From: DATLMR01 sp035634255
Lineage (GTDB): Bacteria > Acidobacteriota > Blastocatellia > UBA7656
Assembly (NCBI GenBank): GCA_035634255.1
Contig: DASQDI010000043.1
Location: 45,399 to 109,398 of the forward strand
DNA: 64,000 bases
Reading direction: 5' to 3'
Shown here: in pieces, positions 57,320 through 64,000 of the stretch
Numbering within the stretch: the stretch's first letter is position 1
Layout: each line of letters begins with the position of its first letter
Position numbers and translations under genes: made by a program
The notes under the pieces: generated by a model
Seen by the model: only the letters and a program-made list of their open reading frames with translations
Told to the model about the DNA's origin: nothing
Databases searched by the model: none

Positions 57320-59407
57320 ATGTCACGTAACGAGAGAGCTTTCGACAGGCGCATAGCCATCATCCAGCTGCTCGTATTCCTCTGGGTGATGGTCATCGGG
57401 GTCAAGCTCGTCTACCTTCAGGTGAACGAGCACGCCAGCCTGCGCGCGCGCGCGGAGCGGCAGCAGCAGTTCGCAATCGACCTCAGCCCCACGCGGGGCG
57501 TCATCTACGACCGCAACGGTAACGAGATGGCGCGCTCGGGGCTCGTGAAATCACTTTACGCATCGCCGGCGGAGATATCGGGACCCGAGCAGATGGCGGA
57601 CCGGCTCTCCAAACTCCTGAACGTGGACCGCGAGGCGCTCTTCAGGCGGCTCACCTCGAGCCAGGTGCTCGTGGCCGTCAAGCGAAAGCTCTCGCCCGAA
57701 GAGGTGGCGCGGGTCGAGGCTCTCGCCATCCCCGGCCTCCGCTTCGTCAACGAGATGAAGCGGTTCTACGTGAGCGGCGCGACCGCCTCGCACGTGCTCG
57801 GCTTCGTCGACATAGACGAGCGCGGGCAGAGCGGCATCGAGCTGACTTACGACAAGATGATACGGGGGAAGGGCGGGCGGCTCCTGCTCGACGTGGACGC
57901 GCTCAAGAAATCCTACGACCACGAGATAGAGGAGTCCGTGCCCGGCGTCAACGTCACGCTCACCATCGACACCCTGATCCAGCACTACGCGGAGAAGGCC
58001 CTCGCCGACGCGGTCCGCGCGGGCCGCGCGCGCGGCGGGACGGTCGTCGTGATGAAGCCCGCCACGGGCGAGATACTCGCGCTCGCCAACTACCCGACCT
58101 TCGACCCGAACAAGGTCTCGGAGTCGGACGACAACGAGCGGCGCAACCGCGCGGTCGAGAACGCCTTCGAGCCCGGCTCGATCTTCAAGATCATCCCCTA
58201 CTCCGCCGCGCTCGAAGAGGGGCTCATCCGCCCCGACAGCCTGATCGACTGCGGGGGCGGAGAGATTCGCATAGCCAACCGCGTGGTGCACGACAGGCCG
58301 TACGGCACGCTCACGGCCACGCAGGCGCTCGCGAAATCTTCCAACGTCGCCGCTATAAAGATCGGCCTGCGGCTCGGGGAGGAGAGGCTCGCCCGATATA
58401 TCGAGCAGTTCGGCTTCGGCAAGCGGACGGGCCTCGAACTGCCCGCCGAATCGCGCGGCCTGACCCGCCCCGCGAGCCAGTGGGCCCCGACGACGATGGG
58501 GTCGATCCCGATGGGCCACGAGATCGGGGTCACGGCGGTCCAGGCCGTCGCCGCCTTCGCGGCCATAGCCAACGGGGGCGAATACATCCAGCCGCACCTC
58601 GTCGCGCGAGTGACGGCCCCTTCCGGGGAGGTCCTCGAAGAGGCGAAGGCGGAGCCGCGCAGGGTGGTGAGCCAAAAGACCGCCGACACTCTGAAGACCA
58701 TGCTTGAGAGCGTGGTCGTTCAGGGCACGGGCAAGAAGGCGCAGATCGGCGGCTACCGCGCGGCCGGGAAGACCGGCACCGCGCAGAAGGTGGACGAGCA
58801 GACGGGCCGCTACTCCAACACCCGATACGTCGCCTCGTTCGCGGGCTTCGCGCCGGTCGATAACCCGGAGATCGCCTGCATAGTCTCCATAGACGAGCCG
58901 AAGGGGGCCTATCACGGGGGCGACGCCGCCGCGCCCGTCTTCGCGCGGGTCGTGGCCGACGCGCTTCACATACTCGGAGTCCCGCCCGAAGAGGACCCGC
59001 AATCGACGCTCACGGCGGGAGACTTTCAGGTCTACGACATGCCGCGCGCGGTCATCGAAAATCTCACCCCCGCAATCGCTCGGGAGGACGACTCCCGCAC
59101 CTCGGTAGACGTGGCGACGGGTTCCGAGGGGCCAGACCTGCCTGCGAGGAAGGAGGGCAGCGTGGTCATGCCAGACCTCACGGGGCGCGGGCTGCGCGAA
59201 GCCGTGGCGCTCTGTTCCGGGCGCGGGCTGAAGATCAAGGCGAGCGGCGAAGGCGTCGTTTCGAGCCAGAGCCCTCCGCCGGGCACGCTCGTCTCCGAAG
59301 CGTCGGTCTGTCACGTCAAGCTTTCGAGTCTGGTGAAGAAGGCGAGGCCGGACGCGGACCGAGAAAAATCACGGGCCGCCAGAAGCGTGAGCGCCGGAGC
59401 GCCTTAG
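57320..59407 (+). CDS. ftsI: Septal penicillin-binding protein 3 (FtsI) with PASTA domain
   Basis: 695 residues. One N-terminal membrane helix (about 11-33), the dimerisation domain (about 50-200, DLSPTRGVIYDRNGNEMARS) and the transpeptidase domain with SIFK (S287, K290; S287 acylated), SSN (340-342) and KTG (484-486). A C-terminal PASTA domain (about 605-670, VVMPDLTGRGLREAVALC, SQSPPPGTLVSE) is present, as in Spo/Pbp2x-type enzymes and in many Acidobacteriota. It crosslinks septal peptidoglycan. It follows ftsL by 92 bases. Confidence 0.96.
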   Translation: MSRNERAFDRRIAIIQLLVFLWVMVIGVKLVYLQVNEHASLRARAERQQQFAIDLSPTRGVIYDRNGNEMARSGLVKSLYASPAEISGPEQMADRLSKLLNVDREALFRRLTSSQVLVAVKRKLSPEEVARVEALAIPGLRFVNEMKRFYVSGATASHVLGFVDIDERGQSGIELTYDKMIRGKGGRLLLDVDALKKSYDHEIEESVPGVNVTLTIDTLIQHYAEKALADAVRAGRARGGTVVVMKPATGEILALANYPTFDPNKVSESDDNERRNRAVENAFEPGSIFKIIPYSAALEEGLIRPDSLIDCGGGEIRIANRVVHDRPYGTLTATQALAKSSNVAAIKIGLRLGEERLARYIEQFGFGKRTGLELPAESRGLTRPASQWAPTTMGSIPMGHEIGVTAVQAVAAFAAIANGGEYIQPHLVARVTAPSGEVLEEAKAEPRRVVSQKTADTLKTMLESVVVQGTGKKAQIGGYRAAGKTGTAQKVDEQTGRYSNTRYVASFAGFAPVDNPEIACIVSIDEPKGAYHGGDAAAPVFARVVADALHILGVPPEEDPQSTLTAGDFQVYDMPRAVIENLTPAIAREDDSRTSVDVATGSEGPDLPARKEGSVVMPDLTGRGLREAVALCSGRGLKIKASGEGVVSSQSPPPGTLVSEASVCHVKLSSLVKKARPDADREKSRAARSVSAGAP

Positions 59408-59419
59408 ATAGGATAAGCA

Positions 59420-60937
59420 TTGAAGCTGTCTGACCTGGCAAAAGAGGTGAAGGCGAAGGCGGCCGCGGGGCCGCTCGATAAGGTTGCGCGCGACGTAACT
59501 CACGATTCGCGCGCGTGCTCGGATGGCTCGGTCTTCGTCGCGATTAAGGGCGACAAGGTGGACGGGCACCGTTTCATCCGGCAGGCGCTCGCGCAAGGCT
59601 CGGTCGCCATCATCTCCGAAAACAGCATGCGCGAGACGGTCGAGGGTGCGGCCTGGATCGAAGTCGAGGACGCGCGCGAGGCGATGGCCCTCGCGGCGTC
59701 GGCCGTGCACGGGTTCCCTTCCCGGCAGCTCAAACTGGTCGGCGTCACCGGCACGAACGGCAAGACGACGACCGCCCACCTCATCGATTCGATCATCCGC
59801 GCGGGCGAAGGCCCGTCCGCCATCTTCGGGACGATCAGCCACCGGATAAATGATTCGGTCCTGCCGGCGAGCCACACGACTCCCGAGGCCACCGACATCA
59901 ACCGGATGCTCGCGAGCGCCGTCAGGGAAGGGTGCCGGTCGGCGGTGATGGAGGTCTCGTCCCACGCGATAGAACTGAGGCGCGCCAACGGGCTCAGGTT
60001 CGCCGTCGCCGTATTCACCAACCTCACGCGCGACCACCTCGATTATCACAAGACGATGGAGAACTATTTCGCGGCCAAGAAGAGGCTCTTCGACGGCAGC
60101 CTGGGCTCGTACCCCCTGACCTCCGTCATCAACGTAGACGACGAGCACGGCCGCAGGCTCATCGAGACGACCGGGGGCCGCGTAATCACTTACGGCTTCG
60201 GCGAGCGCGCGGACGTTCGCACCGACGGGTTCGAGCTCACGGCTCGCGGCCTGAGCTTCGAGGCGGCGACGCCGGGCGGCCGCGTCGGGATCGACTCGCC
60301 CCTGTTCGGCCGCCCGCACGTCTACAACACGCTCGCGGCGGTTGCCACAGGACTGGCTCTGGGATTCGGTTTGGAGCAGATCGCACGCGGGGTCGCGGGG
60401 TGCCAGAGCGTGGCGGGCCGCTTCGAGCAGGTGCGGTTAGAGGAGTCGGATCGACTCGGCTTCGCCGTGATCGTGGATTACGCGCACACGCCCGACGCGC
60501 TCGAAAACGTTTTGAAGACCGCGCGCGAAGTCGCGGGCGGGAGCGGCCGCGTCATCACGGTCTTCGGGTGCGGGGGCGACCGCGACCGCACCAAGCGCGC
60601 GCCGATGGGCGAGATCGCCGCCCGCCTGAGCGACCTCGCCATCGTCACGTCGGACAACCCCCGCGGCGAAAACCCCGACGCGATAATCGAAGAGATCGAA
60701 GCCGGGCTCCGGGCGGCCGGGCGGCCTTACGTGAAGCTGCCCGACAGGCGGGACGCCATATTCCACGCGGTCAGCGCGGCGCGGGAGCGGGACGTGGTCG
60801 TCGTCGCGGGCAAGGGCCACGAGACGTACCAGATTCTCGGGGACCGCACGGTTCATTTCGACGACCGGGAAGTCGCGCGCGAAGCGATGATGGAAGCGAT
60901 TTCAACGGGGAGAGAGAGAGTTGGGCTTCCGAGATGA
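59420..60937 (+). CDS. murE: UDP-MurNAc-tripeptide synthetase, meso-diaminopimelate type
   Basis: 505 residues from a TTG at 59420, 12 bases after ftsI, with AGGAT upstream. GVTGTNGKTTTAHLID is the ATP P-loop; TTPEATDINRML and MEVSSHAIELRR are MurE motifs; VDYAHTPDALENVL is the central Mur signature. TSDNPRGENPD contains DNPR, the four residues that select meso-diaminopimelate rather than lysine, so the wall should be of the mDAP type. It adds the third amino acid to UDP-MurNAc-L-Ala-D-Glu. Its stop overlaps the murF start (ATGA). Confidence 0.96.
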   Translation: MKLSDLAKEVKAKAAAGPLDKVARDVTHDSRACSDGSVFVAIKGDKVDGHRFIRQALAQGSVAIISENSMRETVEGAAWIEVEDAREAMALAASAVHGFPSRQLKLVGVTGTNGKTTTAHLIDSIIRAGEGPSAIFGTISHRINDSVLPASHTTPEATDINRMLASAVREGCRSAVMEVSSHAIELRRANGLRFAVAVFTNLTRDHLDYHKTMENYFAAKKRLFDGSLGSYPLTSVINVDDEHGRRLIETTGGRVITYGFGERADVRTDGFELTARGLSFEAATPGGRVGIDSPLFGRPHVYNTLAAVATGLALGFGLEQIARGVAGCQSVAGRFEQVRLEESDRLGFAVIVDYAHTPDALENVLKTAREVAGGSGRVITVFGCGGDRDRTKRAPMGEIAARLSDLAIVTSDNPRGENPDAIIEEIEAGLRAAGRPYVKLPDRRDAIFHAVSAARERDVVVVAGKGHETYQILGDRTVHFDDREVAREAMMEAISTGRERVGLPR

Positions 60938-62346
60938 GACTGGGAGAGATAGTAAGAGCTCTGCGCGAGGGCGACGAGGCGATTGAAGCGGCGGAGGCGG
61001 AGCCGCTCGGGTTCTCCATAGACTCGCGCGCGGTACGCGAGGGCGAGCTGTTCTTTGCGATCCGGGGGGAGCGTCACGACGGGCACGACTTCCTCGCGGG
61101 CGCGCTCGATAAGGGCGCGATTGCGGCCGTGGTCGCGGATGATTTCCGCGGCCCGCGCGGCGACGAGGCGAAGCTGATCCGCGTGCCCGACACGCTCGCG
61201 GCTTTGCAGAAGCTCGCCTCGGCCGTGCTTGCGAACTGGCGCGGCCGCGAGGTCGCGATAACCGGAAGCTCCGGCAAGACGACGACGAAGGAATTGACGG
61301 CGGGCGTGCTCGCGCGCGCGGGCAGCGTGATGAAGACTTCGGGCAATCTGAATAATCAGTTCGGGCTGCCGCTGTCGGTGCTGAAGATGGAGTCGGACCG
61401 CAGGCACGCCTCGGACTTTGATTTCGCGGTCCTGGAGATGGGCATGAACCACGCGGGGGAGATAGCCGCCCTGACGCGCTTCGCGCCGCCCGACCTCGCG
61501 GCGGTCACGAACGTCGCGGCCGTGCATCTCGAATTCTTCCCCTCGGTCGAGGCCATCGGCGACGCGAAGGCCGAGATCGTGCTCGGGACGAAGCCCGGAG
61601 GCGCGGCCGTGCTCAACGCGGACGACCCTCTGGTCGCGCGGATGCGGCACCTCCGAGACGACATTGGGGTCGTGACGTACGGCATCGAGCAGGGGGCCGA
61701 TGTGAGGGCGAAAGAGGTGGAGCCGGAGGGGCTCGCGGGCTCGCGCTTCGTACTGTCCACCCCGCGCGGGGAGGTCGGTGTGTCGCTCAGGCTCGCGGGC
61801 CGACACAACGTTTACAACGCTCTCGCGGCGGCGGCGGTCGGGCACTTTTACGGGCTCCCGCTCGAAGAAATCGCCGAAGGGCTCGGCGGCGCGGGGAGCT
61901 CGCGGATGCGGGGCGAGGTCCTCAGATTCAAAGAAGGCTTCACCGTGATCGACGACTCGTACAACTCGAACCCGCGCGCCCTGATCGAGATGGCCTCGAC
62001 CGTCTGCGCGAGCAGGGAGTGCCGCCGAAGGGTCGTGGTCGCGGGCGAGATGCTGGAGCTCGGGGAGGCGGGGCCGGGCCTTCACCGGGAGGCGGGGCGG
62101 GCCCTCGCCGCGCTCGGGGTGGACAGGCTGATCGGCGTCCGCGGGCTCGCGCGCGACCTGGTCGAAGGCGCGCGCGAGGCGGGGATGGGCGAGGGGGCGG
62201 CGGTCTTCTGCGACACGCCGCAGGAGGCTTCCGAAATACTCTTGCGGGAGGCGCGAGAGGGCGATTTGATTCTGGTAAAGGGGTCGCGCGGAGTTAAGAC
62301 CGAGATCGTAGTCGAGAGGTTGAAACAAAGATGGGAGCTGGGATAA
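60934..62346 (+). CDS. murF: UDP-MurNAc-tripeptide D-alanyl-D-alanine ligase
   Basis: 470 residues from the ATG at 60934, overlapping murE by 4 bases so translation is coupled. It adds D-Ala-D-Ala to the UDP-MurNAc tripeptide. GFSIDSRAVREGELFFAI is the MurF N-terminal domain; AITGSSGKTTTKELTAGVL is the P-loop; LEMGMNHAGEIAALTRF and VIDDSYNSNPRALIEM are catalytic-domain signatures. Complete, usual length. Confidence 0.96.
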   Translation: MRLGEIVRALREGDEAIEAAEAEPLGFSIDSRAVREGELFFAIRGERHDGHDFLAGALDKGAIAAVVADDFRGPRGDEAKLIRVPDTLAALQKLASAVLANWRGREVAITGSSGKTTTKELTAGVLARAGSVMKTSGNLNNQFGLPLSVLKMESDRRHASDFDFAVLEMGMNHAGEIAALTRFAPPDLAAVTNVAAVHLEFFPSVEAIGDAKAEIVLGTKPGGAAVLNADDPLVARMRHLRDDIGVVTYGIEQGADVRAKEVEPEGLAGSRFVLSTPRGEVGVSLRLAGRHNVYNALAAAAVGHFYGLPLEEIAEGLGGAGSSRMRGEVLRFKEGFTVIDDSYNSNPRALIEMASTVCASRECRRRVVVAGEMLELGEAGPGLHREAGRALAALGVDRLIGVRGLARDLVEGAREAGMGEGAAVFCDTPQEASEILLREAREGDLILVKGSRGVKTEIVVERLKQRWELG

Positions 62347-62406
62347 CGGGCCGGGCCCGCGGGGCGGCGGTGCAGCCTCGGGAGCCAGCCCCGCATCCAA
62401 AACTGG

Positions 62407-63513
62407 ATGTTTTACTACTTACAACTATTTCAAGACGTCCATGACAGCCTGTCGTTTCTGCGCATTTTCGACCAGGTAACATTCCGCGCCGCCTGGGCGG
62501 CGATCACGGCGCTGGTAATCAGCCTGATTTTCGGGTCGCGGATGATAAAGATGCTGAGAGAGTTTCAGATCGGCCAGCAGATTCGCGAAGAGGGGCCGCG
62601 CACGCACATGTCGAAGCGCGGCACCCCGACCATGGGCGGGGTGCTGATCATCCTCTCGGTCGTGATATCGACCCTGCTCTGGTCGAACCTCTCGGTGGTC
62701 TACGTGTGGATCGCGGCGGCCGCGACGCTCGTTTACGGGGCGATAGGGTTCGCCGACGATTACCTGAAGATCAAGCGCCGGCACAACCTGGGGCTCACGG
62801 GCAAGCAGAAGCTCCTGCTCCAATTCGTCTCGGCAATCGGCATCGGCCTCGCCCTGAAGTACCTGACCAACTACGACACGAGCCTGAGCCTGCCGTTCAT
62901 AAAGAGCTTCAACCCGGAGATCTACTGGCCCATCTACCTGCTGGTCTTCGCGCCCATCGTCATCGTCGGCTTCTCGAATGCGGTGAACCTGACGGACGGG
63001 CTCGACGGGCTTGCGATCTCGGTGACGATGGTGACGGCCGCCGCGCTCACCGCGTTCACCTACATCACGGGGCACAGGGTCTTCGCGGAGTACCTGGGGC
63101 TGGTCTACAACACGGACGTGCATGAGCTGACCATATTCTGCGCGGCGCTGACGGGCGCGAGCCTCGGCTTCCTCTGGTACAACGCCCCGCCCGCCGACGT
63201 GTTCATGGGCGACGTGGGCGCGCTCGGGATCGGCGGGGCCATCGGGGTGATCGCGGTCATGATCAAGCAGGAGTTCCTGCTCGTGATGATCGGAGGGGTC
63301 TTCGTGATAGAGGCCCTCTCGGTGATATTGCAGGTGGCTTCGTTCAAGCTGTTCCGACGCAGGATATTCAAGATGACGCCGCTGCACCACCACTTCGAGC
63401 TGATGTACCCGCCCGAACTCTCGCGGCGCATGGAGCCCAAGATCGTTTTCCGTTTCCTGATACTGGCGATACTGTTCGCGCTTCTGAGCCTCTCGACTCT
63501 GAAGCTGCGGTGA
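62407..63513 (+). CDS. mraY: Phospho-N-acetylmuramoyl-pentapeptide transferase
   Basis: 368 residues with about ten membrane helices. It links UDP-MurNAc-pentapeptide to undecaprenyl phosphate, making lipid I. MraY signatures: THMSKRGTPTMGG (substrate loop), IGFADDYLKIKRRHNLGLTG (catalytic DD), SNAVNLTDGLDGLAI and PADVFMGDVGALGIGG, then MTPLHHHFEL. All catalytic residues are present. It begins 60 bases after murF and its end overlaps or abuts murD. Confidence 0.96.
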   Translation: MFYYLQLFQDVHDSLSFLRIFDQVTFRAAWAAITALVISLIFGSRMIKMLREFQIGQQIREEGPRTHMSKRGTPTMGGVLIILSVVISTLLWSNLSVVYVWIAAAATLVYGAIGFADDYLKIKRRHNLGLTGKQKLLLQFVSAIGIGLALKYLTNYDTSLSLPFIKSFNPEIYWPIYLLVFAPIVIVGFSNAVNLTDGLDGLAISVTMVTAAALTAFTYITGHRVFAEYLGLVYNTDVHELTIFCAALTGASLGFLWYNAPPADVFMGDVGALGIGGAIGVIAVMIKQEFLLVMIGGVFVIEALSVILQVASFKLFRRRIFKMTPLHHHFELMYPPELSRRMEPKIVFRFLILAILFALLSLSTLKLR

Positions 63514-63521
63514 AAGGCCGG

Positions 63522-64000
63522 ATGGAAGTGAGAGGTAAAAAAGTTCTGGTGGTCGGGGTGGCCCGCAGCGGGGTGGCGGCGGCGCGCCTGCTCGCGGCCC
63601 ACGGGGCCCTCGTGATCGCGAACGACCTCAAGCCGGAGGCGGGGCTCCGGGTCGAGGCGGAAGAGCTGCGCGGGCTCGGCGTGATGATCTCTCTGGGCGG
63701 CCACCCCGAGAGCCTCTTCACCAACGCCGACCTGATCGTCCTGAGCCCCGGAGTCCCGGCCGACATCGCCCCGCTCCGGGTCGCGAGGGAGGCGGGCGTG
63801 GAGGTCATAAGCGAAGTCGAGCTCGCGGGCCGCTTCATGCGGGGGCGTCTGATCGGGATAACCGGGTCGAACGGCAAGACCACGACCACCGTGCTCACGG
63901 GCGAGCTGATGCGCGCGGCGGGCGCGCAGGTGCTCGTCGGGGGCAACATCGGGACGCCCCTCACGAGCATCGCCGAGCAGTCTTCGGACGAGACATGGAC
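63522..64000 (+). CDS. murD: UDP-MurNAc-L-alanine:D-glutamate ligase, start only
   Basis: About 159 residues before the window edge. The ATG at 63522 has AAAGG upstream; a GTG at 63510, overlapping the mraY stop (GTGA), is the alternative start. VRGKKVLVVGVARSGVAAARLL is the MurD N-terminal Rossmann domain, LIVLSPGVPADIAPL follows, and LIGITGSNGKTTTTVLTGEL is the ATP loop. It adds D-glutamate to UDP-MurNAc-L-Ala. Truncated by the window edge only. Confidence 0.94.
   Translation, partial: MEVRGKKVLVVGVARSGVAAARLLAAHGALVIANDLKPEAGLRVEAEELRGLGVMISLGGHPESLFTNADLIVLSPGVPADIAPLRVAREAGVEVISEVELAGRFMRGRLIGITGSNGKTTTTVLTGELMRAAGAQVLVGGNIGTPLTSIAEQSSDETW

Noticed and set aside
59932..62346. 804-codon plus frame beginning inside murE
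   Set aside because: The first third is an out-of-frame reading of murE. The true murF start is the ATG at 60934 overlapping the murE stop.

Overview
The window is high-GC, gene-dense chromosomal DNA from what looks like a member of the Acidobacteriota, probably class Blastocatellia. This is inferred from gene content: an Oar-type TonB-dependent receptor with a carboxypeptidase-regulatory-like N-terminus, many secreted amidohydrolases, LytS/LytTR signalling, Zwf with OpcA, and a complete dcw (division and cell-wall) cluster with MraZ. No marker gene such as 16S rRNA is present, so the class is tentative. I found no rRNA, tRNA, CRISPR array, transposase, integrase or phage gene. The window reads as core chromosome rather than a mobile island.

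Layout. 1-8.3 kb (minus): a glycan-use operon read TonB receptor, TPR protein, ConA-like protein, GH2 glycosidase (cut by the left edge), with a good promoter and a LacI-type operator-like site. 8.3-13.4 kb: a small helical protein, a BON-LysM protein, the NAD(P)H-hydrate repair dehydratase, and two overlapping secreted amidohydrolases, the second lacking most metal ligands. 13.5-18.8 kb (minus): DUF2760 and two unusual Hsp70 proteins. 19-25 kb: trehalose synthase, an ATP-grasp ligase, a third amidohydrolase, a possible 33-residue peptide gene, and an AAA+/Fis regulator without GAFTGA or Walker B acids. 25.5-32 kb: a LytTR/LytS two-component pair, an M1 aminopeptidase, a PP2C phosphatase and an FHA zinc-ribbon protein. 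32-38 kb (plus): zwf-opcA, then an RNA-handling group (RRM, DEAD-box helicase, RRM, Lys-rich small protein). 38-49 kb (minus): a J-like/PilZ/PilZ protein, cysS, a hybrid histidine kinase, an SPFH operon, a PilZ protein and an acyl-CoA carboxylase carboxyltransferase subunit. 49-55 kb: HU, a site-2-type protease, a NicO-type Ni/Co transporter, a LOG-family protein, a nucleotidyltransferase-like protein, a TPM-domain protein and a ZIP transporter. 55-64 kb (plus): mraZ, rsmH, ftsL, ftsI, murE, murF, mraY and the start of murD.

How they work together. The left operon would import and cut an extracellular glycan. The right cluster makes lipid-linked peptidoglycan precursor and the septal transpeptidase, and three 10-bp-spaced GTGGA boxes upstream fit MraZ autoregulation. 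In between are stress and homeostasis modules. Several proteins here have familiar folds with the defining catalytic residues changed (second amidohydrolase, AAA+ regulator, J-like domain, first receiver of the hybrid kinase). These, the Hsp70/DUF2760 operon, the SPFH operon and a dispersed intergenic repeat are the parts most worth following up.
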